Positions 24,310-36,600 of a stretch of DNA of 64,000 bases are shown piece by piece. Position 1 is the first letter of the stretch; each line of letters opens with the position of its first letter. The notes under the pieces were generated by a model that worked only from the letters and a program-made list of their open reading frames with translations, made no database searches and had not been told where the DNA came from. This stretch comes from Callipepla californica brunnescens (Eukaryota; Chordata; Aves; Galliformes; Odontophoridae). Where the stretch lies: positions 36,275,502 through 36,339,501 of the forward strand of contig JALIRH010000004.1 of the NCBI GenBank assembly GCA_023055505.1. Direction: 5' to 3'. The translations under genes were made by a program, and so were the position numbers.

Positions 24310-24889
24310 TTAAATTCTTTAAATGCAGTCTTTATTTTACTATTTCAGCCTATGACATCAGAGACAGATGTTAGTAGTATTTAGTGTGGCAGTAGAGGCT
24401 GAATCTTCCAACCAATATTCTGTTTTGTTGCCATGCAACAGACGGCAGCATAGGGACAGTCTGATAAAATAGTGCCTGACATGGAAGTGCATATAAAGCA
24501 TAAGTGTGTCATTTAATTCCTCTGTGCAGGGGGGAAAGAAAAAAAAATAAAATCACACCCACTGACATTCACTGACAGTTGCTGGAAGTTTATGGAGACC
24601 AAACAGTAAATGTGAGCACACTGAGGTGGTGAATAGTGCACCTGTACAACAATGTTGACATGGAAGCTGCAAAACAGTAGAGTCACCTCTACTGCGCAGA
24701 TTTTCACAAGCACAGCCTGCTGGCTCTTGTTCATCACAGGTAAAAATGCATAGCTAGTGGTGGTGACTATGCTGAAAAACAGCATTTACTGGCTGAGAAT
24801 GTGCTCTATCAAATAGTGTTCTTGTGTCCTCTGTAGCTGTTGTAGTTTACATAGAAATAAATAGGAGGCATTACTTTTTGGAGCTACCC
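24310..24889 (+). mobile_element. mariner (Galluhop/Mariner1_GG-like), internally deleted copy 2
   Basis: It aligns by eye with the copy at 15241-15758. Shared blocks include 'gtgtggcagtaga', 'ggacagtctgataaa', 'gcctgacatggaagtgcatat' (transposase start region) and 'ctggaagtttatggagaccaaacagt'. The right terminus is AATAGGAGGCATTACTTTTT followed by GGAGCTACCC. The left inverted repeat is heavily eroded, so the start is approximate. The copy keeps a little more around the deletion than copy 1 but also lacks the catalytic core. Frameshifts and stops are present and it is non-autonomous. The open frames at 24513-24785 (minus) and 24824-25114 (plus) fall on this element and the adjoining CR1 and are not genes. 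Confidence 0.82.
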
Positions 24890-24939
24890 ACATATGACAA
24901 GAAATTTGGTTGTTTTTCCTCCTCATCAATAAAATCCCT

Positions 24940-25088
24940 CTTCCTGGGGACATTCCACATCAAGCTGGATTCCTCAAGTGCTCTGAGCACCCTGACCAAG
25001 CTGTACATGTCCCTGTTCACCACAGGGGAATTAGACTACATAACCTTTATGGGTCTATTACAGCTCAAACATTTCTATGATAAACATT
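24940..25088 (+). mobile_element. CR1 LINE 3' tail next to mariner copy 2
   Basis: It reads 'tctgagcaccctgaccaagctgtacatgtccctgttcaccacaggggaattagactacataacctttatgggtc' (paraphrased; this is the CR1 3' block before the terminal repeat), then 'cagctcaaacatttctatgat'. It is in plus orientation, about 150 bp, and starts within about 50 bp of the mariner right end. Confidence 0.82.
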
Positions 25089-28009
25089 CAAGATTCCAGT
25101 GGCAATCACTCTAGTTGATCAAATTAATGAAAGATTAGTCCTGACTTTGAGAACACAAGTTTGGTAAAACCATTACCAAAATATTACAACCCACTCCATA
25201 GAGAATAAGCAAATCTACTTTGCCATAATGCACTTAACTGTTTTTCATTTAGGTGACAAGGTACATTTTCCTCATGCATTTGAGAAACTCACACACGTCT
25301 TCACCAGTCTGTAAGCAAGTCTTAAAATCACTACTATTTGTCATGCTCAAGTGCTAGACAGACCATGTAGTAAATGATAAACTAAATACCCATATGAGAT
25401 GTAAAATCAAAACCCTGAGAACTTGTGATAATTAAGAGTCACTTTGGGTAAAGAATGTAATTTAGCCTCTAGTCTATGTACCTGAAATTTTCCTGCAGTT
25501 TTAACTGAATTCATTAATAAATCAAGCACAAAATATATACTTAAATAACAAGCTGATAAGTAGAATTGTGATCACCTATATGTCTAAGTTCTGATATGGT
25601 AAGATAAACAATTCTTTCTTTTGAACAGCTGCTGTATTACTGCACTAATACACTTACTAATATGGCAATGACTGGCTGATGCTGAGCAGAACATCCCTCT
25701 AACTTTCACATGCCATAAAGCAAACCTCCCATCTGAAGGAGCAGCATCTGCTTTTGAGTATCAAGATATATACGTATATACCTTTTCTGTACCTGTATTC
25801 AACAGCACTACTATTTTAAAAAACTGCTGTGGAAAAAAAAAGAAAAAGAATGCAAAGAGAGCTAAGCTTCAATGTTTATATACAAAGCGTCCTGATTTCT
25901 CTCAGAAAAGGATGAAGCATTCCTGAACAGCTGAGGTCAAAGGAAATACATAATTAACTTTGCCAGTAATGAAACAGAAACAAAACATAGAGAACAAAAA
26001 AAAGCTTCAGAATTACTTTTTCTCCTACATACACAGATCTACTGATAATGGATGCACCAGGCATCACGTGATTCTTCCCAACAATACTTTTCAGTCTCAT
26101 AAATTTGTAACAGAAGGAATTCACAAGATAGACCGGGTATCCTTGTCCTAAACAGATCTTAATAGTTTTTTCTTCCACAAACATGAACAGACAATTTTAA
26201 ATGTATACCATATTTTAATAAACACAATGCCTACTGGCAAATAATTAAACTCCCCATGTAGCAGAAACTGCATTTTTTTTTTTAAACTTATCTGCTAATT
26301 TCAAATTACAGTAATGGGTTCCTGTATTGGAAGAGAGAGCAATTGTTTCCCATTGCACCCCATTCTATAAGCCTTTATCATACCCCCACAATAATTTCTT
26401 CCTGAGCCCGAGACACATTAGTTCTCCACGTCTCTCTCCATACTCTTGATTCCCTTCTCCATGAGCTTTTTTTTTTTTTAAACAAATAGAGAAATGAATA
26501 CTTCTACATCGTTATGAAAACAGGAGAAATACAGACTTTTTCCTTTTTTTGCAAGTCCTACCATCTGATCTAATGTTTTTAGACTGGCAATTTTTCTTCT
26601 TTCAGCTCAAACAAAGAAATTAAACAGTATTTCACTCTTAGATGTTAGCGTCTATAAAGCTAGTGGAAGTAGAAGTTATCATAGAATTTACTCTGTTTAT
26701 CTCACTAGATTTAGATGTCTTCTAGAGTATCTATGATATTTGCTATCACTTCTAGCAGAGCCTGAGTATTAATGCCATACCATTCGTGCTGAACAAATGC
26801 AAAGGCTATGTTATACCATGATCTATTTACCTGGTATTTCTCTTTTCAGTAGTATATAATTCCAAGTATTTTTTTATATGCATTACTGTTAAGACTATTT
26901 CTGCCACATTTCTTTTACTCAAGACTCACCATAGATTGAGGGAGAGCTGGTAGGATTAAACAGAAGCAACAAGGACTGCATGTAGAAATGCAAATACAAA
27001 AATCCTTTGGCACTCTTGAGTACACATTCTGTTAATTTTACACTTTTACAGTAAACAGGAGTGATTCCGCTGTGCTTGGTTACTCATGAGTAGCACTAGT
27101 ATAAATTAAAGGAACACTGCAATGAATGCTATGAGAGCAAATGCAACAACGCAAATAATTCTGACTAGGCCAGACTGTAAAATGGAGAAACGCATGGTCT
27201 CACTTAGGCCTGATAATTCCAGTGAGAGAGAAGAAAATAATTCCTCCAGAAACATTTTGATGGCCCAGCACTGCACCACATGTCAACGTGCTCAGGGGCA
27301 CAGCAGCATCCACTCAGACCTTAACATATTGTAGAACAAGAAAGGAAAAGTTCTTTCTGCAGAATAGGGAGCAAAGAGTCATAGAATGAAGGCAAATATC
27401 TTAAACAATCACCACAGCCTACCAAGGTAGCCAGTGTTCACAGAAAAGATTTGGCTCACATATATCTCCCTGGGAGGCATAAGGCTATTTTTAGGTTGCT
27501 CTCTATTTTCAGCTTTCTGGGCAGAAGCGAAATCTGAACGTTGCAGACTAGTAAACCGCTAGACATAGTCTAACATGATTTCAGATATTAATCATCATTC
27601 ACACATCCCTCTCCCCAGCACAAAGGCAGTAGTGAAGGTTTTTCAATAGATTGCCAGAATATCACATATTCAGTTACAATTCAATTGCACAACTTTTTCA
27701 AGTATTCACATTCAGCTGTATGTTAATTTTACTTATCACCACTAAAACTTGCAATAGAATTGATTCTCTGCATCTGTAACGGACAAGAAAGAAATCCTTC
27801 CATTACAGAACAGAAACATTTCCTATCATTGTGAAGGAACAAAAATCAAAGTCAACAACACAGAGTTTTGCTGTTTATTGTGTCAGTAGTGTCCAGATGC
27901 AGAGAGAGTTGTGGAAAGACATTAGTACATTCCAGTATAAACTGAACACAGTGACAGGACCACTGATTCTTGATATTCTATGAAAACATTATACAGAACT
28001 ACTCCTAAG
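25089..28009. other. AT-rich noncoding stretch, no gene recognised
   Basis: Short T/A runs (for example 26272-26283 and 26467-26480) and no recognised repeat or gene. Open frames here are short and show no recognisable domain. Confidence 0.5.
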
Positions 28010-28200
28010 ATGGGGTGCTGTGGAAGGGCTGCTTTTCAGGAGTGCTTCCCCTAGCCTGTATAAATACCTGGGATTGCCCCAGCCCGAGTACAACACCTTG
28101 CACTTTCAAAGACATCTAGCAGTGGCATCAACCATCAGTTTGAGTACTCTGGAATTAATCCCACTGGGATTCCATAAACTTATATGCATCCAGCTGGAGC
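28010..28200 (-). mobile_element. CR1 LINE ORF2-region fragment
   Basis: The block 'ggaagggctgcttttcaggagtgcttcccc' is followed by CCTGGGATTGCCCCAGCCCG and 'agtacaacaccttgcactt'. This is the antisense of the CR1 region just after the reverse-transcriptase motif, sense form 'aagtgcaaggtgctgcacctgggtcggggcaatcccagg'. The match is clear to about 28120 and fades after that. It is an isolated internal fragment with no 3' tail, and the plus-strand 78-codon frame here is antisense to it. Confidence 0.7.
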
Positions 28201-28619
28201 AGCAAATCTCACTTAAACAGAATACTCCCCCAACTAACAAGCAATTTAATAAATAACATTCACATAGATGATCTCAGCTAAGAATTTAAGTAATCAATGG
28301 TTTGCCTAATGCAGAGAAATTAAAATGGCTCTTAGTGATAAGTATACATATTCTGCCAGAAATGCTGCTACCCAGTTCACAAGTTCTTATTCATACAGAT
28401 CAACAAGAGTGACAAGCTACTTACCAGTCATTTGGGAATTATTCCTTTTGTTGAAAGGGATTATGGAATGTAGTGAAATACAATAAAAAAAGTGATGTTC
28501 TTCAGTTTTTCCAAGAACAACCCATACAGCATTAAGTTCTTTGTGAGATTTATAGAGGATCAAATTAACATGCAACATCTCACAGGATCATCTCTAAAGA
28601 AATAAAACAAAACAAAAAC

Positions 28620-28650
<31 letters not shown>

Positions 28651-31600
28651 AACAACACACAACCACCCACAATACAAGCCATCTTTAAGGAGATCAATTA
28701 CTCAGACACCTGTAGCTTATTTTAGGCAAGTTTGGTTGAAGCATTGTAAGCAATCAGCAGCTGATAGGTCATGGCATAGTTACACAGACAAAATCTTGTT
28801 TTTCATTACCAACTTTATTTCATTGATTAGACCACTGTCCCAAGAAAAGGAACACCCCCCCTCCCCACTGCCAAGCTCTCTTAGTTTAATCTGTAGAAGT
28901 GCCTACTTAGCATAATGCCCCTTAAAAAAAAGTATTCTGTGAAAAGACAGCTCTTGGAATGCCAGGAAAGTCCATAGCAAGACTATATGTGACTTGTTTT
29001 TTAGTGGTAAGCTCTCACTTAAGACTTCAGTGAACAAACATTCAAGGGAAAGTACAATATTCCTGTGTGCAAGTTTCTGCAAATTGCAATAGCAGCTGTA
29101 AAGGGCTTCTTCCAAATGTTTCATCAGAATACATCAGTTCATTTTATTACACCCTTGTATGCTGTAAAGCAGCATGGGCACAGTGTTAAGTTAGCAATTT
29201 TCTGGGCACTACTACAGCATCATTAAAGAACCACTAGAGAAGACCCTGAACCTGCCAGTGATAACCCAAACTCTGCCCAACATTCAGAGCTCAGACAGCG
29301 CTCCACTTCAGCCTCTTGCGCCTAGAAAATGCCACAAATGTTATCAATGACCTCAAGTCACATCAGGAAAGACTCCTTCCTATCCAAATTCAAACAATAT
29401 GCATCTCAGCTGTTAACAGTTTATGGGCTGGCCTGGCCCCATTCCCTGATGAATGGGGCAAGGGGACCCACACACCACGAAAGGGGAAAAGGGAAAAGGT
29501 AGGGAGACAGGCTTAAAAACAAAATAGCAGGAACAGTCTGAGGAAAGCTGATTTACTAAATACTATATTTTGCTAAGTTATTATCAACCATTAGTGACTA
29601 GTAATTCTATTAGTCCTGAAAAATAAAAAATAAAAGTGTCTAACCAACAGGATGAAGTCATTAAGTAAGTTTAAGCTTAGTTTTTGAGGGGAAAATTTTA
29701 TTTCAAAGCCTTTATACCATAGTTTTCTTCCCAATTTTACTAGGGAAAAAAGTACTTATGAAACCTCAATAAATGTTTAATATACTTATTTTCCATATGT
29801 AAAAATACTTCATTGTGAATTAAACGCATTTAAGAGCTAATTACAGAGAGAAGAGATAGCAAATTCAGACCAGTGATTTTCAGATGATCAACAAAAAAGC
29901 AAAATAATTGTTTCAGTAAAACTCAGCAAGGCAAGAAACTGTAAATAACACGGGTGAAAAAGGCTTGAAATGTCAATCTGTTTTGTTATGAGTTTTCCAA
30001 TCTATCCCTTCTGTGGTAAGTGAATTATAATGAGAATCAAGACTATGCCAAGTCTTTGAGAAACTTGTTGAAAATGTGATTTAACTTTTGAGGCTGTCCC
30101 AGCTATTACATGAAGGAATAGCCTCTGGGGAGGGAGTATTCTACAGTCACATAGCCATTTCTTCAAATCCCTTATAAGCCTATATACACACACATATGTA
30201 AATGTTAGTCAATGTTTTCCAAAACAAAGTTGTTAAATTTGTACCTAATCAGTGCTCTGTGTCCCTTTGGGATTAATCCATACAGAGAAGAAGCAATCTA
30301 TATCTGTTCGCACTACCCATATCACAGCAAAATGAAAATGCTGAAGGGAGGCCAAATGGTGTGAACTGGCTCATGTCCAGCTCCCCAGGACTTATGTTCT
30401 CTGAAGTAGAGCAATTACATCTACTCTGCACAACATTAGCAGGGCCTTTGAGAAAATCACTTTTTGGTCATTTTCAATTTCCATGTGCCCAAAATAATGA
30501 AGCAGTACTTCAGAAGCTTACAGAGTAATGGGAAGAGAGACAATGATCCCCTCCAACACACACATACTTCTTCAGTTTGTTTTTAAATAATATTTTGATA
30601 CCAAGGGCAAAACACATAGCATACATATTTATTCATCTTATTAGCCCTTCTTTGAAAAGTTAATAAGGTCATACTAAAGGCAGATTAGATACACATTAGG
30701 CATACCATTCTTACAGAAATTAAGGAAAGACAGTACTGTCTTGTACATTTTTATTTTTTTTTTACTACTCTATACCACATTTTTTGCACTGCAGGCCCAG
30801 GCAGTTGCACAGCCTGTCCAAAAGATGAAGACTGCAACAAAAACATCTTTTTCTTCTTTTCCTCTATGATACTCCTTCTGGACAATTTCTATTGCCATAA
30901 ACAGCCTTGGGAAAAATACTCTGTAGTGCACCTCTATATTTTCAACTTTTACTGAACATCACTTTACCCATGCATAGAAAAAAAAGAAATGCAGATTTCC
31001 CAAAATACAATCTCTGTGGAGCATCATGAAAATCAAAGATCTGTAAGCTCCACGTGCCTTCTCAAAACACTTCCAATCAAAAAAAAAAAAAAAACAAGAG
31101 TGTCCTGAAACCAGCTCAAGCAGCCAATCCAGATGAGAAGATAAAAGGACCAGGCAACCTCAATTTTGTTGAAATATTGTCACAAAGATGTCTCTGTCAC
31201 AAGACAGAGCCTGTGACAGCCTACACTGTCTTTATTTCATCAGAGGATTACATACTGGTAACTCTCAGAGTTGAGTTATGAGGATACATATGGTATTGTA
31301 AATCCATCAGACTCCTGGAGGATCCCAAATAACTGTTTCATAGCAGAAATTCTACCGTATTAAAATCAGGGAATTTTAACCTAAATTTAGAGAGCTAGAA
31401 GGCTCATTAATCTTAATGAAAATTGTACAGATATTAAGGGATGCTGAAAAGCCAAGCCATATAGAATACTATATCGCCATTCTTCAGGAGTAAAATGCAG
31501 TAAAATTAATGTCAATATACAAGAATAACTGAAATCTGAGGCACATTTTCAATTAATATAGAAAAATAATCTCATTTTATACAAATCAGTTGAGCATTGA

Positions 31601-31769
31601 AATACAGAATCAATTGTATCCATTGACCAGCCTTCAAAAATCAGCACAATCAGTTGAAGCTAAACCAACCTTCAGTAACTATTAATAGAATTTATATAAG
31701 TTCAGCATAAGTCAGAACTCTATTGCAATACTGTTGAGCCAGATATCTAAAACACAATGTCCTCAGGGT
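28201..31769. other. AT-rich noncoding stretch, no gene recognised
   Basis: It contains the A-rich tract at 28600-28648, a C-run near 28853-28866 and an A-run near 31079-31094. A small patch of higher GC lies at 29220-29515 (G-rich near 29450-29500) but has no gene that I can support. Confidence 0.5.
28600..28648. repeat. A-rich tract ending in A28
   Basis: AAAAC units lead into 28 uninterrupted A residues. It is a simple repeat. Confidence 0.95.
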
Positions 31770-32022
31770 CTTTGGTGATAGAACAAGAGGAAATGGTTTC
31801 AAGGCCGGAGAGTAGATTTTGGCTAGATAAAAAGGAAAAAGTCTTTTTCAGTAAGGGTGGCTGCCCAGATGTGGCTGATGCCCCATCCCTGGAGACTTTC
31901 ACGGCAAGTCTGGATCAGGCTCTGGGCAACCTAATCTAGCTGTGGATGTCTGTGTTCATTGCAGTGGAGCTGCCCTAGATGATTTTTCAAGATCCCTTCC
32001 AACTCTTAAGGATTCTATGATG
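31770..32022 (+). mobile_element. CR1 LINE 3' tail
   Basis: The order of blocks is 'tgatagaacaagaggaaatggtttcaag', 'ttttggctagataaaaag', 'ggtggctgcccagatgtggctgatgccccatccctggagac', 'ctgggcaacctaatctagctg' and 'ttccaactcttaaggattctatga'. It ends in the CR1 terminal repeat. About 250 bp, plus orientation. The 60-codon plus-strand frame at 31757-31939 is this fossil and not a gene. Confidence 0.9.
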
Positions 32023-32426
32023 CCAAAAATCAACACAACATTCTGTAAGAGGAATAATAAAGGTAATAAAAAAAAAAAAAAATGAATGGAGACTCATACA
32101 ATCTGATTGTATCACTGCCTCACTCTGGATATGCTGCATATTAATGAACAGCATAGACTTTAGGAAAGTTGACTGTTACTTACCATGAAACGAAGTTTTT
32201 CTAATCTCAATTTCCTCCTCCAGATTCCATGACAAACCAGTTTCAGGACTCTTTCTGGGGAGTGCTTACAGTCACCTCTACCACATGATAGTGAACACAG
32301 CCTCTTGCATCTGAAGTGCTACCAGTCCAAGAAGTTCTCTCCAGCACTCAGCAATACCAGTTACATAAAAGACTAGAAATCTTGCTGAAGCAACTACCTA
32401 ATAAACTGCTCAAAGTGTGAAAAGAC

Positions 32427-32461
32427 TTTTTTTTTTTGGGGGGGGGGGGAGGGGGGGGGGG
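32427..32461. repeat. T11-G12-A-G11 homopolymer block
   Basis: Eleven T run directly into twelve G, one A, then eleven G, ending in AAA. The G-rich strand has two long G-runs able to form G-quadruplex-like structures. Such tracts are also prone to sequencing error, so exact lengths may vary between assemblies. Confidence 0.9.
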
Positions 32462-33622
32462 AAATATCCACATAAGGATTGTAGTTTATAATTCTCCCTG
32501 AAAGTAGTCATTTTATACAGCAATAAAGAGTTACAATGACAGATGCCAAACCTATATATTCTTACCTATGTCAGTTTAACTAAGTAATACTGGGATAAAA
32601 AGCTTCTAAGTTACCTCACGATATCCACTAGTCATCACTGCACAATGCAGTAGCCATTTCATTTTCAGCATACTTGGTGGAATTATTCTCTGGAATGTCA
32701 CTATATCACTAGGCAAAGAAAAACATGTGACATGCTATAGTTTTCTGCAAATAACACTGTTTTTGTGGGCAGAACTGTATGGTATTTGTTTGACATTTAA
32801 TTAAATCTCAGGGCCACTGAACTCAAAGGCCTAATGATGTCACAGCACTTAATTTGTTAGAAAATTCACTTCTAGCATTCTCCTTAGTTAGACAGCTTAG
32901 GAAAAGGAAGAAAGTAAAAGGTCAACAGGAGAATGTTAGGAGATGCTTCTAACTTCTTGCCTTATCAATAAAAATAGCCATTCAGCTCTATAAAATGAGA
33001 ATGCATGAAAAGCCATGGGCATGAAAATGCAATTACTCACCTATAAATTGGTACCATATTAGTATGCTGGAAAGAAGAATAAAAGCATAGCTTGGTCTTA
33101 GAGAGCCATGAGATTGATAGCCACCAGGAAAATGTTTTCTTTCATTTTCTTCTGAATACTATCCAGACCATTAAAACTTCTTGAATAGTTGCAAGCAGAG
33201 AGAATCTGTTCTAGTTTATGAAAAATCTGCCAAAACATGCAAAATAACACATAGCAAAAAATTCCAATAGACAGACTAGTCAGTTGTTTCTTTAATATCT
33301 ATCATTAACTAATAATCTTTTCCTTGGATTTTGTTTCCCTTGAAAGGGTGAAGGCTAATATTCTTTATTTTTTTTAAATGGAAATGTTTAACATATTCCA
33401 TCTCTGTATAATAAAGAAGAAAACAAAGTAAATATTGATGCATTTAGAGAAGTGATAATTTTAAGATCAATAAAAACATTTGTAGTTACAGATACTAAGA
33501 TGACTATAATCAAAAATGCATTTACAGGATATGAACTGATTCTTATTAGGAAGGGAAGATACAAGCCTGTTGACTTGTTGTGTTGTGACTGTTGCATGAG
33601 ACAGGCAGAAACAGGGACTACA

Positions 33623-33676
33623 TTCCTATGGATCATGAGAGACAGTAGCAGAACTGTCTCTCATGATCCATAGGAA
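33623..33676. repeat. perfect hairpin: 24-bp arms, 6-nt loop
   Basis: The left arm is 33623-33646 (begins TTCCTATGGATC, ends GAGACAGT), the loop is AGCAGA (33647-33652) and the right arm is 33653-33676. The arms are exact reverse complements over all 24 positions. Complementarity stops abruptly on both sides. The arms are mixed sequence, not simple repeat, and no known transposon terminus is recognisable. Plausible origins are a recent template-switch or snap-back repair event, a miRNA-like or siRNA-producing hairpin, or an assembly artefact. Confidence 0.95.
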
Positions 33677-36600
33677 CATCAGAGAACAGTACACGAACTT
33701 AACACTGCTCAAGTTGACAGTTTATTCAACATGGACGTTTGAGGCTGAAAAAGATCAAACATCTTATCCCTGTAATAGGTTAAAAGAAAAATGTGCTTAA
33801 TTCATTAAAGCATGCTTCTATGCCTTAATATAGTGCACGTAGAAAGAAACAATTTGCAGCTACCCTGATTCACTCCTACATCTGTTTAGATCTCTCCTAC
33901 CTCTGGAGCCTTTTTAATCTCCCCTCCCAATAGTTGCAGCAGATATCTTCCTAGACCTAAATTGTGTGAGAGTACATAAAGAACTCTACCACATCAAGCA
34001 CTGCAGAAAATACAGGCAAAATATCTCCTTTACAAACCCCAGTTGGACTTTGTTATGATCCACAAGGTAACAATTCTGAGCACACACAACAGCACAGCTT
34101 CAGGCACGTAAGAAAACTTTACATGCAGGAGGGGGAAGTTTAGCTGAATTCTAGTACCTAGTGAGTGGGAGTTTCTAGAGGGCAGTTTTTAATTTGACTT
34201 GATGTAAACAGCCAGCTCCTTACTCTGACTTCAGTATTTATAATATATTTTGTTTGCACTGCAATACCAAAATTTTTTCAAAAAATCATTTACTAGGTTC
34301 AAGTTATGTTTTAAGGTAAATTACATGCTTCTGTTCCCACGTATCTATTTGACAACCACTTCAGAAGGCTCAAAATCTGTAGTCTTAATCCTGAAGTAAA
34401 AGAAGACACTAAATAGGAGGCAATCAAGAAAAAAAAAAAAAAGAAAAAAAAGTAGAACAAGCACTGATAATTCAGTCTTGGTAGTTTATAAAACAAATAT
34501 AATCCAGCTCCCACTATCAGAAAGAGTCTGACTCCCACATCACAACCTCCCATACTCTCTTAAGAGCTACGTTCATTCAATAGTACTCATCCCTTTATTA
34601 TGCCATTAAAATGAGTGTGTAAAGCTGTGAAACTGAGAAAGTTGCAGTTGTACATTTAGACAATACACTTCTGAAAAAAAAAATAATCTGCAATTATTTA
34701 GTCATCTGGAGCAATTCAGTTTCTAGTCAGATTGATTGCCAAGAAACGGGACATACTCCTAGCAATGCAGGAATGGCAGTAAGTATCCTTCTTTCTACCC
34801 CTACATCTATAATGTACCATAACTCTTAAACATCAACTCCAGAATGCTTCAAAAATGAGGTCAGCAGCATGATCTGTGTTAACCTCAGAAGCCACTTGAA
34901 ACTTAAAGTTTACTGCATGTAAAGAAAAAAAAAAAACTATTCTGGTGCTTCTCACTGCACACTTAAGATTAAATGTGGTTGGTATTCTACTGAGCATATT
35001 TCTTTTGCCCTTCTGCTAATAAGCTTTCTGCAACAGTGGAGATCGCATGCAGAACTAATACAGAGCACGTGACAGATCTCATGCAACAGAGCTGCAATGC
35101 AAACAAAAGCAGAAGACCTCCTCCATTCAGCCCACAAAGGAGAAAGGATTTATTTCAGACATGTTAGCATAAAAGTGGACATATTTTGGTGATTTTAGTG
35201 ATATTTAACAATGGATCACCACAAACCTGCAGACCTGCACCCTACAAAGAATACAGATCTACTTTCCAGGAAGAAGAGAACTGCTATTTTGAAAAGCATT
35301 TTTTTTTTTTTTTTTGTCAAATTAAAAGAAGATAAGAAAGGGGAACAATCAATCCAAAGATTAAAAGGATAGGTACACTGGATAAGACGCTACTTTTTTA
35401 ATATATCAGACTGAAATCCTGCTATCCACCGGTAGCCAGTATAAAGCAAAATACAGTGTTCTGAGACAAAGCTTCATAAGTAACACTACTTAACTAAAGT
35501 AGATGAAAAGCACTTAAAATTTTCAAGTACAGGTGAAATGTTAGAGATGCTTCTATGTAAAGCAAGCAAGATAAACCTATTCATAAGAACATAACCTTGC
35601 AAAAAGAATTTTTTCATGCTGTAAAGGAAATCCAGATCTTCAAGAACCATCAGTGATCAAGAGCAGCACCTATCTGACCTCTACCCTCACACAGCGTGGA
35701 GTTAACTCTTTTAATTGAAAACGTCCTTGAAAAAATTTGAAAACTCTGAAAATGTATTGAAAATTTTGTCATCAAATTTTGGAACACCGAGAAATTATGA
35801 ATATATTATTTTTTCAGTGGATAACCACACTTCCTATACTTCCACACTCAATTTGGCTAGTACTGTTACTTACACTGTATGCTGTCTGACTTCAGAGGAC
35901 TTTATTACTGATTTTCTCTTTGTTATGTAACTCACTCTGTCAGCAGGGGTTTCCAATGGTTGGCATTTCCCAGGAAAATTTTCAAAGAGGCTGTATGTTG
36001 CGAGAAATCTGCCTAAACCCTAATGACTTTGGTTAACATTAATGTCATAATAATTCACCATCATTATCACATTAGGGACAAAGAATTGGTCACTGCATAT
36101 AGCTCAAGGAGAAAGTTCGTATTGAGTTTATGAACTATGAAAAATAATTCCAGCAGCAAAACAATACCTGAAACTCCATTCTCTCTACACTTAATCTTGC
36201 AAGTGATAGTGGAACACAAATAGGCTGAACAAAATTCCCATGATTTCTATAATGCTACTGATCTGATGAATAGAAACAGGAAACAGAAGATCAAAAATCC
36301 AGGTGGACAACAGGAAGAAAACTACTTTTGATTCTCAGACATTACTCTTAAGAAAGGTCTTAAAAAAAACAAACAAACAAAACAAAAAAACAGTAGTACT
36401 GTTAAACAGAGTGAAAGAAAAAAAAATACAGTTTCACATTTTTCTACCTCAGATGCCATGTTACAACTCAAAGAAAACACAATGGATGAGGGGAAAGGTA
36501 AAATGTACAACTATAGTAAAACAATATGATTCCTTTCTGTTATTTACTAACAGAAGACATAAATAGTTTATGAACAAGATCTGGAAAACCACTGAGTTGT

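Noticed and set aside
24513..25114. 90- and 96-codon frames on both strands
   Set aside because: They fall on mariner copy 2 and the adjoining CR1 tail, with no intact transposase or RT frame.
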